DNA from: Caldithrix sp.
GTDB taxonomy: Bacteria; KSB1; UBA2214; DYKH01
DNA: 40,240 nt
Assembly: GCA_020722685.1 (NCBI GenBank)
Contig: DYKH01000018.1
Coordinates: forward strand, 1-40,240
Reading direction: 5' to 3'
Shown in pieces: positions 1 to 9,066 of this stretch. A program made the translations under genes and the position numbers. The notes beneath the pieces were generated by a model. That model did no database searches. It was not told the origin of the DNA and saw only the letters and a list, made by a program, of their open reading frames with translations. Numbering within the stretch: position 1 is the first letter of the stretch; every line of letters begins with the position of its first letter.

Positions 1-239
1 GCCTTGCAACGCCCGCGGTGGTTGCGAGCCGACTGACAAATCCAGCGAGCTTGGCGTGAGAATTGTGCCCCTGTGATCATTTGCATTTTGGGTAATTCTC
101 TGTCCGGCTGAGCAAACATGACCATGCACTCTGTCGGCGCCCCTGCGGAGCCCGTGAGCCTCGAAACCGCCCCACCTATGAGCCTTCTTTCCAAGGAATG
201 GACAATTGTCGAATAAAGTCGTTCGCCGGAATTTAGGTG
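1..239. other. Upstream intergenic DNA, no gene seen
   Basis: No reading frame here resembles a known protein. The stretch precedes the promoter of the first gene. A fragment of a gene lying to the left of the window cannot be excluded, but I see no coding signal. Confidence 0.4.
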
Positions 240-268
240 TTGACAAAGGAGGATTTTTTCCTTAAAAT
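240..268 (+). promoter_or_regulatory. Sigma70-type promoter of the porin gene
   Basis: TTGACA at 240-245 and TAAAAT at 263-268 are separated by exactly 17 bases. The predicted start of transcription is near 275, about 105 bases before the porin start codon. The spacer holds a small inverted repeat (AAGGA...TCCTT), which could be an operator or chance. Confidence 0.7.
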
Positions 269-380
269 ATCCGCGCAAAATGAACAGCTTTCATTTCCAC
301 CTAAAGCGATGCGCGGAAAAAGTCCCCATCAGCAACTCACAGCTCAAGGTCTCGAATGAAACCCACAATCAGGAGGAGAG

Positions 381-1883
381 ATGAACAGAGTACCAGGAAC
401 GCTTGCACTTGCAATATTGCTAATCGCTTCGCTGTCGGCCAGCTTGTTTGCGGCCGGCGTCGACCTTACCGGTATTGGGGCTCGTGCGACCGCTTTGGGG
501 GGGAATTATCGCGCCGTAGCCAATGACTGGAGCGCCATGTATTGGAATCCCGCCGGGATGGCGTTCACGAAGGGTTGGCATGCCGGCGTAAGCTTGGAAT
601 TTATCAAACCGACCGTCGGTTATACTCCGGCAAAAAGCTTGGCCGGACAGCAGTTCAGCGCCACCGATTCTACGGAAAAAGAGAACGAGCCAAAAACTTT
701 TCTGGTGCCAGCAGGAGGTATCTACTACAGCGACGGAAAATTCGCGTTTGGGTTGGGCGTTTGGGCACCATTCGGCTTGGGAGCAAAATGGGATTTGCTA
801 AATACGAGCACGTATAATAGCGCGTACCCCAAATATGAGTATGACGATGACCTGAAAATCATCGACATCCACCCCACGTTTTCCTACAGACTGAGCGACA
901 ACCTCTCTGTCGGCCTGGGCGCGAGCTTGGTCTTGGCCAACATCATGATCCAAAAGCCAAACTTTACCCCAAATCCGTACATCTACAATACGGACATAAC
1001 TCAGAATCCGGCGTTAAAACCTTTCCTTACATTTGTAATGCCAAAGGACGCTTTGACTTCTCCCTACGATCATTTGTTAACGGACACCAAGCTCGAAGGC
1101 GACGGAACGACGTTTGGCGGCAGCCTTGGCATCATGTACAAGCCGGTCGAGACTCTTAGTATCGGCTTGTCGGCGCGCTATTACGCCAATGTACCGTTGG
1201 AAGGTACGGTCAACGCCACCACATATTTTGCCAACCACGCCGGAGCGAATACGGCCTTACAGGGTCCCAAAAAGCTGGCATTCGATCCCATGTACGCAAA
1301 AGGCGAGCTGACTCAGGAAGAATACACGGTATTGACCATGTATTACTCGGGTCAGTCTGCCGTCAGGGCCAAGGACATGAAGTTAAAGGCCGATCTACCG
1401 CTGCCCATGACCGCCGGGGCCGGAATCGCATTCACCGGAATCCGCAACCTACTGATTGCCGCCGACGTTGCCTGGACCAAATGGTCCGAATGGGACGTTA
1501 TCCTTTTGAAGGATGAACACGGAAAGGAATTCGGCCAGTTAGTGGAGAATTGGGAAGACGGCATCCGCGCCGGCATTGGCTTGGAGTATGCACTTGGATT
1601 CATGAAGCTTCGCGGCTCCTTCTATTCCGAGCCGCGGGCGGCCATTCCCGAAACCATGACCCCGACCATTCCGGACCTCAATCGTCGCAACACTTTCAAC
1701 ATCGGCGTCGAGCTGCCCGTCGGCCCGCTGCGTCTACATGCCAGCTATGAGAAAATGCTGATTGACGACACAACGGTGGATACCTGGGTTTTGGACAAGG
1801 ATCAGACGGGCTACGAGAATATGGCGGGAAAATACACCAGCAAAATCAACAACTTTATGATTGGCCTCGGGTACGAGTTCTAA
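381..1883 (+). CDS. OmpP1/FadL-family outer-membrane porin
   Basis: The 500-residue product has an N-terminal signal peptide ending near FAAG. The following segment, GVDLTGIGARATALGG then AVANDW and YWNPAG, is typical of the OmpP1/FadL/TodX family, whose members form 14-strand beta barrels that pass hydrophobic compounds across the outer membrane. The rest alternates like a beta barrel and ends in an aromatic residue (YEF), as outer-membrane barrels do. A strong ribosome site (AGGAGGAG, 371-378) sits just before the ATG. It is the first of three codirectional envelope genes and lies behind a good promoter. The substrate cannot be read from the sequence. Confidence 0.85.
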   Translation: MNRVPGTLALAILLIASLSASLFAAGVDLTGIGARATALGGNYRAVANDWSAMYWNPAGMAFTKGWHAGVSLEFIKPTVGYTPAKSLAGQQFSATDSTEKENEPKTFLVPAGGIYYSDGKFAFGLGVWAPFGLGAKWDLLNTSTYNSAYPKYEYDDDLKIIDIHPTFSYRLSDNLSVGLGASLVLANIMIQKPNFTPNPYIYNTDITQNPALKPFLTFVMPKDALTSPYDHLLTDTKLEGDGTTFGGSLGIMYKPVETLSIGLSARYYANVPLEGTVNATTYFANHAGANTALQGPKKLAFDPMYAKGELTQEEYTVLTMYYSGQSAVRAKDMKLKADLPLPMTAGAGIAFTGIRNLLIAADVAWTKWSEWDVILLKDEHGKEFGQLVENWEDGIRAGIGLEYALGFMKLRGSFYSEPRAAIPETMTPTIPDLNRRNTFNIGVELPVGPLRLHASYEKMLIDDTTVDTWVLDKDQTGYENMAGKYTSKINNFMIGLGYEF

Positions 1884-1910
1884 TCCGTCGGCAGAAATTT
1901 GCTAAACCTC

Positions 1911-1941
1911 AAGGCCTCTCTCACTCTGTGAGCGAGGCCTT
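1911..1941 (+). terminator. Hairpin after the porin gene (terminator or attenuator)
   Basis: AAGGCCTC (1911-1918) pairs with GAGGCCTT (1934-1941). Inside it, CTCAC (1920-1924) pairs with GTGAG (1928-1932) around the loop TCT. The long T-run expected of a classical terminator is missing, so it may only reduce transcription into the next two genes or stabilise the porin mRNA. Confidence 0.6.
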
Positions 1942-1971
1942 TCATTAACAGCGGCTCAAACGGCGAATAAC

Positions 1972-2817
1972 ATGAAGAGAGCGACAAAATATCTCATCGT
2001 TGGCATCTCCATTTCCCTCGGCTCGGCGCTTTACTGCGGCCTGGACTCGGGTCTGGAGCCAACCAGAAGCGGTTTTCGTGGCACCGTCCGCTTTAAGAAC
2101 AACTGGCCCGAGCAGACCGACCAGCTCATGGTCGTAGCCGCGACCAAGTTTCCTCCTACTGCCATCACCGAGATTGTCATGGGCGACCCGTTGCCGCTAT
2201 TTGTAGATTCCGCCGAATATGCCGTCTACACCCCGCCGGCAAAGTTTGCCGCCGTCGGTGTGGTCTGGAAAGAAAAAAATCAGCCTTGGGATGTCACAAA
2301 TATCATTGGCTTCTATTTCCCGACCGAGGACCATTGGACGCCCGGCAGTGTAGAAATCAAGAATCGAGATTCGATGGTCGATTCTGTTGATATCGTTGCC
2401 GACTTGAGCAAAGCCAAACGGAAAGTGGCAAGCACATTAGAAGGAACGCTGAAGGTCCAAGGCACCTGGCCAAGTGCCGCCCAATCCGTGCTCATCGCCG
2501 CTCTGACAGCGCTCCCGTCTCCCAAATCCAGCCTTCTCGACGTATCGTTCGGCATTCCGATCATCGCAGGTTTTGACTCTACCGTCTATATCATGTCCAT
2601 CCAACCGGGTACCTATTTGCTCATCACCGCCTTGGTCATCGAAGAAAACGCGCCCATCGGCCTGCAGAGCATACGCGGCATCTACAAGAAAAAGCCTACG
2701 GATTTCTTCTCGCCGGTGACGGTGCCGACGGATACCTCGCACATCAAGGACATCAACATCACCATTGACTTTTCCGCCAGTCCTTTCCCCGCATACGTCG
2801 ACCGGAGTTTTAAGTAG
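1972..2817 (+). CDS. Exported protein with two tandem homologous domains, unknown function
   Basis: I do not recognise a named family. The 281 residues begin with a hydrophobic export signal. A cysteine follows in SALYCG, but tyrosine at -1 does not fit a normal lipobox, so lipidation is uncertain. The mature part appears internally duplicated. Residues near 34-122 (FRGTVRFKNNWPEQ, LMVVAATKFPP, VMGDPLPL, IIGFYFP) align by eye with residues near 155-245 (LEGTLKVQGTWPSA, VLIAALTALPS, SFGIPIIA, IRGIYKK). Each half looks like a beta-sandwich similar to carboxypeptidase-regulatory domains. It lies 20 bases upstream of the TonB receptor, which suggests a surface partner for that receptor. Confidence 0.6.
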   Translation: MKRATKYLIVGISISLGSALYCGLDSGLEPTRSGFRGTVRFKNNWPEQTDQLMVVAATKFPPTAITEIVMGDPLPLFVDSAEYAVYTPPAKFAAVGVVWKEKNQPWDVTNIIGFYFPTEDHWTPGSVEIKNRDSMVDSVDIVADLSKAKRKVASTLEGTLKVQGTWPSAAQSVLIAALTALPSPKSSLLDVSFGIPIIAGFDSTVYIMSIQPGTYLLITALVIEENAPIGLQSIRGIYKKKPTDFFSPVTVPTDTSHIKDINITIDFSASPFPAYVDRSFK

Positions 2818-2837
2818 CCAAGCTTCAAAGAGGTTAT

Positions 2838-5042
2838 ATGCGTTTCCAAGAAAGCATCTTTGTTCGACCATTGATAAGCTGGGAAAAGAGAAAACACAAC
2901 TACCTGCCTGTCTTTTTCATTGCGCTGGCTTACTTCTCCAAACAGCCGGCCTTTGGCCAGACCTCCGGTGCAATCGAGGGCACGGTCGTCAGTGAAGTAT
3001 CCGGAGAGTCCATGCCGGGCGTTAACGTTATGCTGGTTGGAACAGTGCTCGGCACGGTCACTGACTTGAATGGGCATTTCCTTCTCAACCACATTCCCGC
3101 CGGCTCCTACCAAATGCGGGTGTCGATGATGGGCTACAAAACCATCGAGAAAAAGGCAATTCAGGTACAGGCCGACAAAACCACGTCGCTAAGCTTCAAG
3201 TTGGTCGAAACGGTCATCGAGACCCCGGAATTGATAGTGACCGCAAACAAGACGCAGCAAAACATTCAAGATTCGCCCAATAGCGTGGGAGTGATGACCA
3301 GCCGCGATTTGCAGCAGCGCAGCGAAGTCTATTTGGACAAGTTGTTGGAATATGCTTCCGGAGTGAACTTTATCGGCTCGCAGGTCAACATTCGCGGCTC
3401 TTCCGGCTTTAACTATGGCGCCGGAAGTCGCGTCCTCTTTTTAGTGGATGGCGTGCCGGTGATGCCCGGCGATAGCGGCGACATCAAATGGGACCTCATT
3501 CCGGCAACTCAAGTGGAACGAGTGGAAATTGTCAAAGGGGCCGGTTCGGCATTATATGGCTCCAGTGCGCTGGGCGGCGTAGTAAATATCGTCACCAAAG
3601 AAGCCTCGGCCAAACCGACTACGAATATTCGCTTTTCAGCCGGTGCCTACGATCGTCCCCGCTATGCGGAGTGGCGCTGGACCGACCGCCTATTGCATTT
3701 TGACGATCTGGACGTGGATCACACTCGCCGACTCGGCAAGTCCGAATTATTTTTGGCCGTCGGTCGCCATCAATCTACCGGTTATGCTCAAACCGGCAAC
3801 TATCAGCGCATGAACGCTTCTGCCAAAATTCACACTCGGCTGAACGGGCGACAAAACCTAACGATCTCTTCCAACTATGAGGGTGGCGACAGAGGCACAG
3901 GGTTGATGTGGCGGAGTCAAAGATATGCTTTGGAGGTCGATCCGGAGGCCATTAGCGATTACGTCACCTCCAATAAATTCGGACTCAACGCCTTTCACCA
4001 CTGGGTTGCCAATAAGAACCTGGGACTAAAGACTCGGCTGTCCTATTTCAGGAATTATTGGAAGAACTATTTTCACGATAACATCACCGGCTCTCTGGCC
4101 AATCGGTATGGGCTGGAGATTCAAGGCGACTATCAATTCTCCGAAGATAATGCCTTGACCTTTGGTACGGAAGAAAGTTGGGATCACGTCAACTCGGATT
4201 TGGTTGGAAAACATGATCAGTATGTCTTATCCGGTTATATGCAAAATGAGAGAAAGCTTCTGTCAACCCTGTCTCTAACCATTGGCCTTCGTTATGATTA
4301 CCAGAATGTCGACGTAGGATTTCGAGATTCGGAGTGGAGCCCCAAGATTGGTCTCGTTTGGCATGCGCAGTCCTACTTGGTTTTCCGCGCATCTTCGGGC
4401 AAAGGCTTTCGCGCCGCCAGCATGTCCGAGCGTTTCTCGGATTCGATTTACTCCGGTCTGCGCATCGTTCCCAACGTGAACCTGCGCTCGGAAACGGCTT
4501 GGTCGCACGAGATCGGCTTTAACTACAATCCCTTACGCTGGCTCTATCTCGACGTCGCTGGCTTCGTGAGCGACTATTGGGACCTCATCGAGCCGCAGCC
4601 GGACGAGACGCAGACCATACAGTTTATTAACGTGACCCGAGCGCGCATCAGCGGCGCGGAGGTGAATCTCAAGGCCAATCCTTGGCTAAAGGGGCTGTCG
4701 TTCGATCTCGGCTACACCTTCATGGAGCCACGCGATTTGCATCTCGACGAGGTCCTCGCCTACCGCCCCAAACACCTCTTCACCGGAACTGCCGTGTACA
4801 GTCTCGGACGCATCGATCTTGCCGTGGATTATCGGTACGCCTCGCGTCTCGAGTCGGTCAAACTCTATCCCCAAGACGACCGCGTTGCCCAAAAAACGGT
4901 CAACGCACGGGTTGCCTTGCGGATGAGTCCGTGGACCATCACTGCCACCGCCAACAACGTCTTCAATCACAATCATACGCAGATGGAAAGAACATTATTG
5001 CCGATTCGGCATTATGTGTTGACGGTATCCACTGCTTTATAG
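2838..5042 (+). CDS. TonB-dependent outer-membrane receptor with N-terminal regulatory-like domain
   Basis: The 734-residue product has a signal peptide ending near FGQ. Next comes a carboxypeptidase-regulatory-like domain at about 42-130 (GAIEGTVV, MPGVNVML, TVTDLNGHFLL). The plug domain follows, with VNIRGSSGFNYGAG, LVDGVPV, ERVEIVKGAGSALYGSSALG and VVNIVTKE. The remainder is a beta barrel. TonB receptors import large or scarce substrates such as siderophores, cobalamin or oligomers using energy passed from the inner membrane by TonB. AGAGG at 2828-2832 supports this start. The barrel is short enough (about 470 residues) to suggest a siderophore- or vitamin-type receptor rather than SusC, but the ligand is not readable. 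Confidence 0.9.
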   Translation: MRFQESIFVRPLISWEKRKHNYLPVFFIALAYFSKQPAFGQTSGAIEGTVVSEVSGESMPGVNVMLVGTVLGTVTDLNGHFLLNHIPAGSYQMRVSMMGYKTIEKKAIQVQADKTTSLSFKLVETVIETPELIVTANKTQQNIQDSPNSVGVMTSRDLQQRSEVYLDKLLEYASGVNFIGSQVNIRGSSGFNYGAGSRVLFLVDGVPVMPGDSGDIKWDLIPATQVERVEIVKGAGSALYGSSALGGVVNIVTKEASAKPTTNIRFSAGAYDRPRYAEWRWTDRLLHFDDLDVDHTRRLGKSELFLAVGRHQSTGYAQTGNYQRMNASAKIHTRLNGRQNLTISSNYEGGDRGTGLMWRSQRYALEVDPEAISDYVTSNKFGLNAFHHWVANKNLGLKTRLSYFRNYWKNYFHDNITGSLANRYGLEIQGDYQFSEDNALTFGTEESWDHVNSDLVGKHDQYVLSGYMQNERKLLSTLSLTIGLRYDYQNVDVGFRDSEWSPKIGLVWHAQSYLVFRASSGKGFRAASMSERFSDSIYSGLRIVPNVNLRSETAWSHEIGFNYNPLRWLYLDVAGFVSDYWDLIEPQPDETQTIQFINVTRARISGAEVNLKANPWLKGLSFDLGYTFMEPRDLHLDEVLAYRPKHLFTGTAVYSLGRIDLAVDYRYASRLESVKLYPQDDRVAQKTVNARVALRMSPWTITATANNVFNHNHTQMERTLLPIRHYVLTVSTAL

Positions 5043-5077
5043 TACCCGAATTTTGCACGGCGATTGCTCTTCTCTCC

Positions 5078-5171
5078 GCCAGCGATTGAAATCGCAGACT
5101 ATGACATGCAAACCGTCTGAAGACGGCTGTCACCCAATAAGTGAGAAGTCGCACTTACGCGACTTTCACAG
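5078..5171. repeat. Cluster of three intergenic palindromes
   Basis: Three hairpins lie in a row in the gap after the TonB receptor: GCGAT-TGAA-ATCGC (5082-5095), CCGTC-TGAA-GACGG (5113-5126), and GTGA/AAGTCGC pairing with GCGACTT/TCAC (5141-5169). The first two share the loop TGAA. The first is nearly the same as a palindrome at 35589-35608. The group resembles dispersed REP-like intergenic elements. It may also end transcription of the receptor gene, though no T-run follows. Confidence 0.6.
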
Positions 5172-5534
5172 TTTAGCCTGGGGATTCATCCGCAGGCGAG
5201 CGTTGGTCAAAACAGAATGCAAAGTTCAGGTAAGAACTACAGGGGAGTTGTTCGCCTTCCACAAACATGGTGGCGCATCCGCTTCATCCGGCGGGGTGGG
5301 CCTGCACGCTCTACATCGTTTTTGCCCGCACAATCCGTTGATCTGCCCTTTTTCCCGGAGTAGGGACAGTTCATTCGCCTTTCATAAGCCTTCTCGACGC
5401 AAGCCACACCTGATACAACCTCCATGCTCGCCTCGCTATAAAAAGTCCCTTTAGTGTGAAGAAGAAATTTCTTATATTTCATCAACTCATGAACACTAAA
5501 AACTTATCGATGCGATCAAAAGGGAGATTGAATT
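5172..5534. other. Gene-free stretch before the M49-like peptidase
   Basis: A reading frame crosses this region, but it has no start signal, no family likeness and skewed composition, so I treat it as non-coding. An AAGAAATTTCTT palindrome lies near 5463-5474. A ribosome site (AAAGGGAG) precedes the ATG at 5535. Confidence 0.4.
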
Positions 5535-7211
5535 ATGCGCCGGTCTTTGCTGACAGGAGTTCTTATGATCTTTGCTTTTGCCCTTTCAGGGTGTGCAAAA
5601 AGGGAGACGATTGAAAAAGCACCGCTTGATTACGCACAAGCCCAGTTGCGCAAATTTGCTCCAGTAGAGTTGGCATGCGATCTATCGCGAATCTCCGAAA
5701 GCGATAAAAAGGCTTTGTCGAAACTGCTCGAAGCAGGGCGGCTGATCGATGAGTTATTCCTACTGCAAGTCGATCGGCAAAATCCCGCGTTGCGATCAAG
5801 CCTTGAGCAGGCAAAGGATCTGCAGGATCGAACTTATTTGGAATTGTTCAACATCATGTTCGGGCCGTGGAATCGCGTGGATGAAAACAAGCCGTTCATT
5901 GGCACCCGAACAAAGCCATTAGGCGCCGGTTTTTATCCCCCGGATATGACCAAGGAGGAATTCGAGGCTTTTGTCAAAACACACCCGGAGCAAGCGAAGG
6001 AACTTGAAAGCAATTTCACCGTCATCAAGAAAAGTGCCGGCGCACTGGTTGCAGTCCCTTATCATCAAGAGTACAAACAATGGGTGGACAAAATAAGCCG
6101 GCTTTTGCAGGAAGCAGCGGCGTTGACGGAAGACGAATCCCTGAAAAGGTTCCTGCAGTTGCGAGCGCAAGCCTTCCTTACGGATGACTATTTCGACAGC
6201 GATATGGCCTGGATGGATTTGGCCGGCAATCTGGAAGTCGTCATTGGGCCGTATGAGGTCTATGAGGATGCGCTGTTCAATTACAAGGCATCTTATGAAG
6301 CTTTCATCTGCGTTGTTGACCAGGCAGAGAGCGAAAAACTGGCGACTGTGGCTCATTATCTGGATGAATTAGAGGCCAACCTGCCGCTTGATGAGAAATA
6401 TAAAGGTTTGCAGCGCGGCGCCGCTTCTCCCATCAAAGTCGTGCAAGAGGTTTATGCCGCTGGCGACACCAAAGCCGGCGTGCAAACCACCGCTTTCAAT
6501 CTGCCGAATGATGAGCGCGTTCGTGAGGCCAAGGGATCGAAAAAGGTGATGCTCAAAAACGTCGCCCAAGCCAAGTACGAGAAATGTTGGATTCCCATCG
6601 TGCAAACGGTCTTGGCGGAGAAGCCGCTGCAGCAGGTATCGTTTGATTCCTATTTCACACATACCCTCATGCACGAGGTGAGCCACGGGCTTGGCCCGGG
6701 CAACATCACCCTGGAAAATGGCACCAAGACATCCGTGAACAAAGAGCTGAAGGAGCTCTACTCCACCATCGAAGAATGCAAGGCGGACGTGCTGGGCATT
6801 TACACGATGAAGTATCTCATGGACAAGGGCGTTTTCCCGAAAAATGAGTATTCGATGTACGCCAGCTATTTAGGCGGGATGCTGCGCTCCATCCGTTTCG
6901 GCATCGACGAGGCACACGGCGGCGGGGTAGCGATTCAGTTCAACTACTATTTCGATAACGGCGCATTCTTCGTCGACGAAGGCGGCAAGCTTGAGTTTGA
7001 CGAGGCTAAGATATTTCCGGCTGTTAAGAGTCTCGCCGCTGAGCTGTTGCTGGTACAAGCGCGTGGTGACTATGCCGGCGCCCAAAAGCTCATAGAAAAA
7101 TATCGCGTCATGTCGCCGGTGATGCAAAAAGCCATCGATGCCCTAAAGGATGTCCCGGTCGATATCAGGCCGTCCTTCCCGGTTGCGGAGGAATTGCTGG
7201 CGCAACGTTGA
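5535..7211 (+). CDS. M49-like (dipeptidyl-peptidase III-type) zinc metallopeptidase lipoprotein
   Basis: The 558-residue product starts with a lipoprotein signal peptide ending in the lipobox LSGC, so the mature protein should be membrane-anchored and face the periplasm or outside. The zinc site is visible: HEVSH at residues 380-384 and EECKAD at 413-418. This matches the pairing of HEXXGH and EECRAE in peptidase family M49. The histidine motif lacks the extra residue of classical M49, as in the bacterial lipoprotein branch of this group. Enzymes of the family release dipeptides from peptide N-termini. It has no close operon partner. Confidence 0.75.
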   Translation: MRRSLLTGVLMIFAFALSGCAKRETIEKAPLDYAQAQLRKFAPVELACDLSRISESDKKALSKLLEAGRLIDELFLLQVDRQNPALRSSLEQAKDLQDRTYLELFNIMFGPWNRVDENKPFIGTRTKPLGAGFYPPDMTKEEFEAFVKTHPEQAKELESNFTVIKKSAGALVAVPYHQEYKQWVDKISRLLQEAAALTEDESLKRFLQLRAQAFLTDDYFDSDMAWMDLAGNLEVVIGPYEVYEDALFNYKASYEAFICVVDQAESEKLATVAHYLDELEANLPLDEKYKGLQRGAASPIKVVQEVYAAGDTKAGVQTTAFNLPNDERVREAKGSKKVMLKNVAQAKYEKCWIPIVQTVLAEKPLQQVSFDSYFTHTLMHEVSHGLGPGNITLENGTKTSVNKELKELYSTIEECKADVLGIYTMKYLMDKGVFPKNEYSMYASYLGGMLRSIRFGIDEAHGGGVAIQFNYYFDNGAFFVDEGGKLEFDEAKIFPAVKSLAAELLLVQARGDYAGAQKLIEKYRVMSPVMQKAIDALKDVPVDIRPSFPVAEELLAQR

Positions 7212-7311
7212 GATTAGAACGGGAAGGCGAGTAGTAGTCCACCAGCACGCCTCTTGTCTGTAATTATGAAGGGGCGATTTAAACTCTGTGCCCCATGCAA
7301 CAAAATTCCAT

Positions 7312-7340
7312 TTGATCCTATCTGTTAGCTTTTGTATATT
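7312..7340 (+). promoter_or_regulatory. Probable promoter of the toxin-antitoxin pair
   Basis: TTGATC (7312-7317) and TATATT (7335-7340) are 17 bases apart, and transcription would start near 7347, leaving a leader of about 24 bases. Ribbon-helix-helix antitoxins usually repress their own promoter, so this is a likely operator region. Confidence 0.5.
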
Positions 7341-7370
7341 TAAACGGATAAGCCGCAAAGGAGCCACTCA

Positions 7371-7589
7371 ATGAAACAAAACATCACAGTGACCCTGCCA
7401 GAAAAAATTAGTTGGGACTTGGGTAGAATTGCCGAGGATGAAGGCCTCTCAAGAAGCCAAATCGTGCGAAACGCACTCGAAGACTATATTTTCATCAAGA
7501 AGTTCAGATCGCTAAGAAGCAAAATGATGGCAAAAGCACAAGCCATTGGCGTCTTTACCGATGAAGATGTCTTCGAGAGAATTTCATGA
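7371..7589 (+). CDS. Ribbon-helix-helix (CopG-type) antitoxin
   Basis: The 72-residue protein has the short beta-strand KQNITVTLPEKI followed by two helices with GLSRSQIVRNALEDYI, the DNA-binding and dimerisation core of CopG/MetJ-type repressors. Antitoxins of this class bind their own promoter through the N-terminus and neutralise the toxin through the C-terminal tail. AAAGGAG at 7357-7363 precedes the ATG with 7-base spacing. The last codons overlap the start of the PIN gene by four bases (ATGA), the usual arrangement for coupled antitoxin and toxin. Confidence 0.8.
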   Translation: MKQNITVTLPEKISWDLGRIAEDEGLSRSQIVRNALEDYIFIKKFRSLRSKMMAKAQAIGVFTDEDVFERIS

Positions 7590-7991
7590 AATTCGTCCTC
7601 GATACAAACGTCCTCATCGCCGCCTTTATCTCCTCCGGAGTATGTCATGAAATCCTCGAATACGTGATTCGAAACCATCGGCTAGTGCTCTCAGATTTCA
7701 TCGTAGGTGAATTCAAAGAAAAGTTGCTAGCGAAATTTCATTATTCCGAAAAAGAAGCCAACGAGGCGCTCGGACTATTAATGACCCGTGCTGAAATGGT
7801 TCACATCTCTCCTCTTCAAGCTCGAGTCTCCCGCGACCCCGCTGATGATAACATTAATTGCCACCGCGGTCTCTGGCAACTGCGATTGTATCATCTCGGG
7901 AGACAAAGACCTTACCGATCTGGCACGCTTCCAGAACATCGAAATCATTCGCCCTTCTGAATTCTGGAGATTTGAAGCAAGATTTAGTTAG
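7586..7991 (+). pseudogene. PIN-domain toxin gene, interrupted by a +1 frameshift
   Basis: The first frame encodes a PIN domain start (MKFVLDTNVLIAAFISSG, then LSDFIVGEF) with the first acidic metal-binding residue in LDTN. At about 7853 the frame changes. The downstream part (LIATAVSGNCDCIISGDKDL, then LARFQNIEIIRPSEFW) lies in the next frame and ends at 7991. Removing one base near 7853 restores DPADDNLIATA, the normal PIN sequence. PIN toxins are RNases that cut tRNA, rRNA or mRNA. As read, the toxin would lose its C-terminal acidic residues (SGDKD) and should be inactive, unless the extra base is an assembly error or ribosomes shift frame. Confidence 0.8.
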
Positions 7992-8343
7992 TCATTACCT
8001 TCCATGTAAAGTACCGATAGTTTGGCAAATTTTTCTCACCACAATATGTAAGAGAACTCTCCGAGCTCGACCACAATATGCAATAATGCTCGATGTCTGG
8101 AGACATCTCCTACGGCTTGAATTTTCGATTTTGCCAATCTACAGTAAAATACGTAAGACCGCCTTAGCGACTCCATGTTCGGGTTTGAGCGACCAACAAC
8201 GCACTCACCTGATCTGCAAATACCACCGTTATATCTGAGTCTGGTAGCGGCTTCTGTGTTTAATGCCTTCGAGAGATTCATCTCATAGTTCTTTATACAA
8301 ACATCACCCCATCTGATCAATCGAGAGGAGTGAGGACCTTCCC
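7992..8343. other. Gene-free stretch with a palindrome and a short direct repeat
   Basis: ACCACAATATG occurs twice, near 8039 and 8070. GATGTC-TGGA-GACATC at 8092-8107 is a perfect short hairpin of the same kind as the palindromes at 5082-5126. No gene is recognisable. The ribosome site for the next gene is GAGG at 8332-8335. Confidence 0.45.
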
Positions 8344-9066
8344 ATGAAAAAGTATCGCAACAAAACGCCCGAAGAGGTCATGCAAATGGTCACCACCGAG
8401 ATCATTGAGCGGGCGATACGTTTTAGCAAGAAGAAGAACCGTCCCATTTACATCAGCAAAACCTCGGGCGGCAAAGGGGTCGAGGTCAGCACGCTGAATC
8501 CGCACACGGCTGAAGGCCGGGTCAATTTGCAGAGATTCCTCACTCCCGTGAAACGCCACTACACGGTTTCCGGATTGGGGGCGCCGGAAGAGGCCAATGC
8601 CATCAACTGGCGCACCCTGAACCTTCCCTTTGGCCGGCGGCTGCTGCTCATCCTGCAGGTAGCTGCCACTTTCCTCATGAAAGGCACACCGAAGAAGATC
8701 AAGCTCTATCGTTGGATGGGGGTGCACATCGGCACCAACACGGAAATCATGCAGTTGGTTTGGCTGGATCATTTCCGCCCGGAGCTCATTTTTATCGGCG
8801 ATAACACGCTAATCGGCGCATACAGCCGGATAACCGTGCATGCTTATGAAGGCCACGGCCGGTTCCGCTACGGATTGGTGGAAATCGGTTCCAATTGCAC
8901 CATCGGCGCCGGCACAGGAATGGGCACCATTAAAATAGAGGATAATGTGCGCACGCTGCCAGGCACTACCCTTTCACCCTATTTTGTCAAAGTCAAAGCC
9001 GGCTCGGTCGTGGGATGGAATCCGCCGCCGGTTCACGGCGAGGACAAGGCGGGTGAAGATGTCTGA
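8344..9066 (+). CDS. Left-handed beta-helix acyltransferase-like protein
   Basis: Residues from about 125 to 230 of this 240-residue protein show hexapeptide-type turns (VHIGTNTEI, IFIGDNTLIGAYSRI, VEIGSNCTIGAGTGMGTI, IEDNVRTLPGTTL), the signature of left-handed parallel beta-helix acyltransferases. These enzymes transfer acetyl or other acyl groups to sugars, amino acids or lipids. The N-terminal 110 residues, rich in lysine and arginine, do not match a family I can name and may bind a membrane or the acceptor. No sugar-pathway gene lies next to it, so the substrate is unknown. A purely structural, non-catalytic role is possible. Confidence 0.65.
   Translation: MKKYRNKTPEEVMQMVTTEIIERAIRFSKKKNRPIYISKTSGGKGVEVSTLNPHTAEGRVNLQRFLTPVKRHYTVSGLGAPEEANAINWRTLNLPFGRRLLLILQVAATFLMKGTPKKIKLYRWMGVHIGTNTEIMQLVWLDHFRPELIFIGDNTLIGAYSRITVHAYEGHGRFRYGLVEIGSNCTIGAGTGMGTIKIEDNVRTLPGTTLSPYFVKVKAGSVVGWNPPPVHGEDKAGEDV

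Noticed and set aside
5053..5454. 133-codon open frame in the gap after the TonB receptor
   Set aside because: It crosses three palindromes, lacks a ribosome site and resembles no protein.
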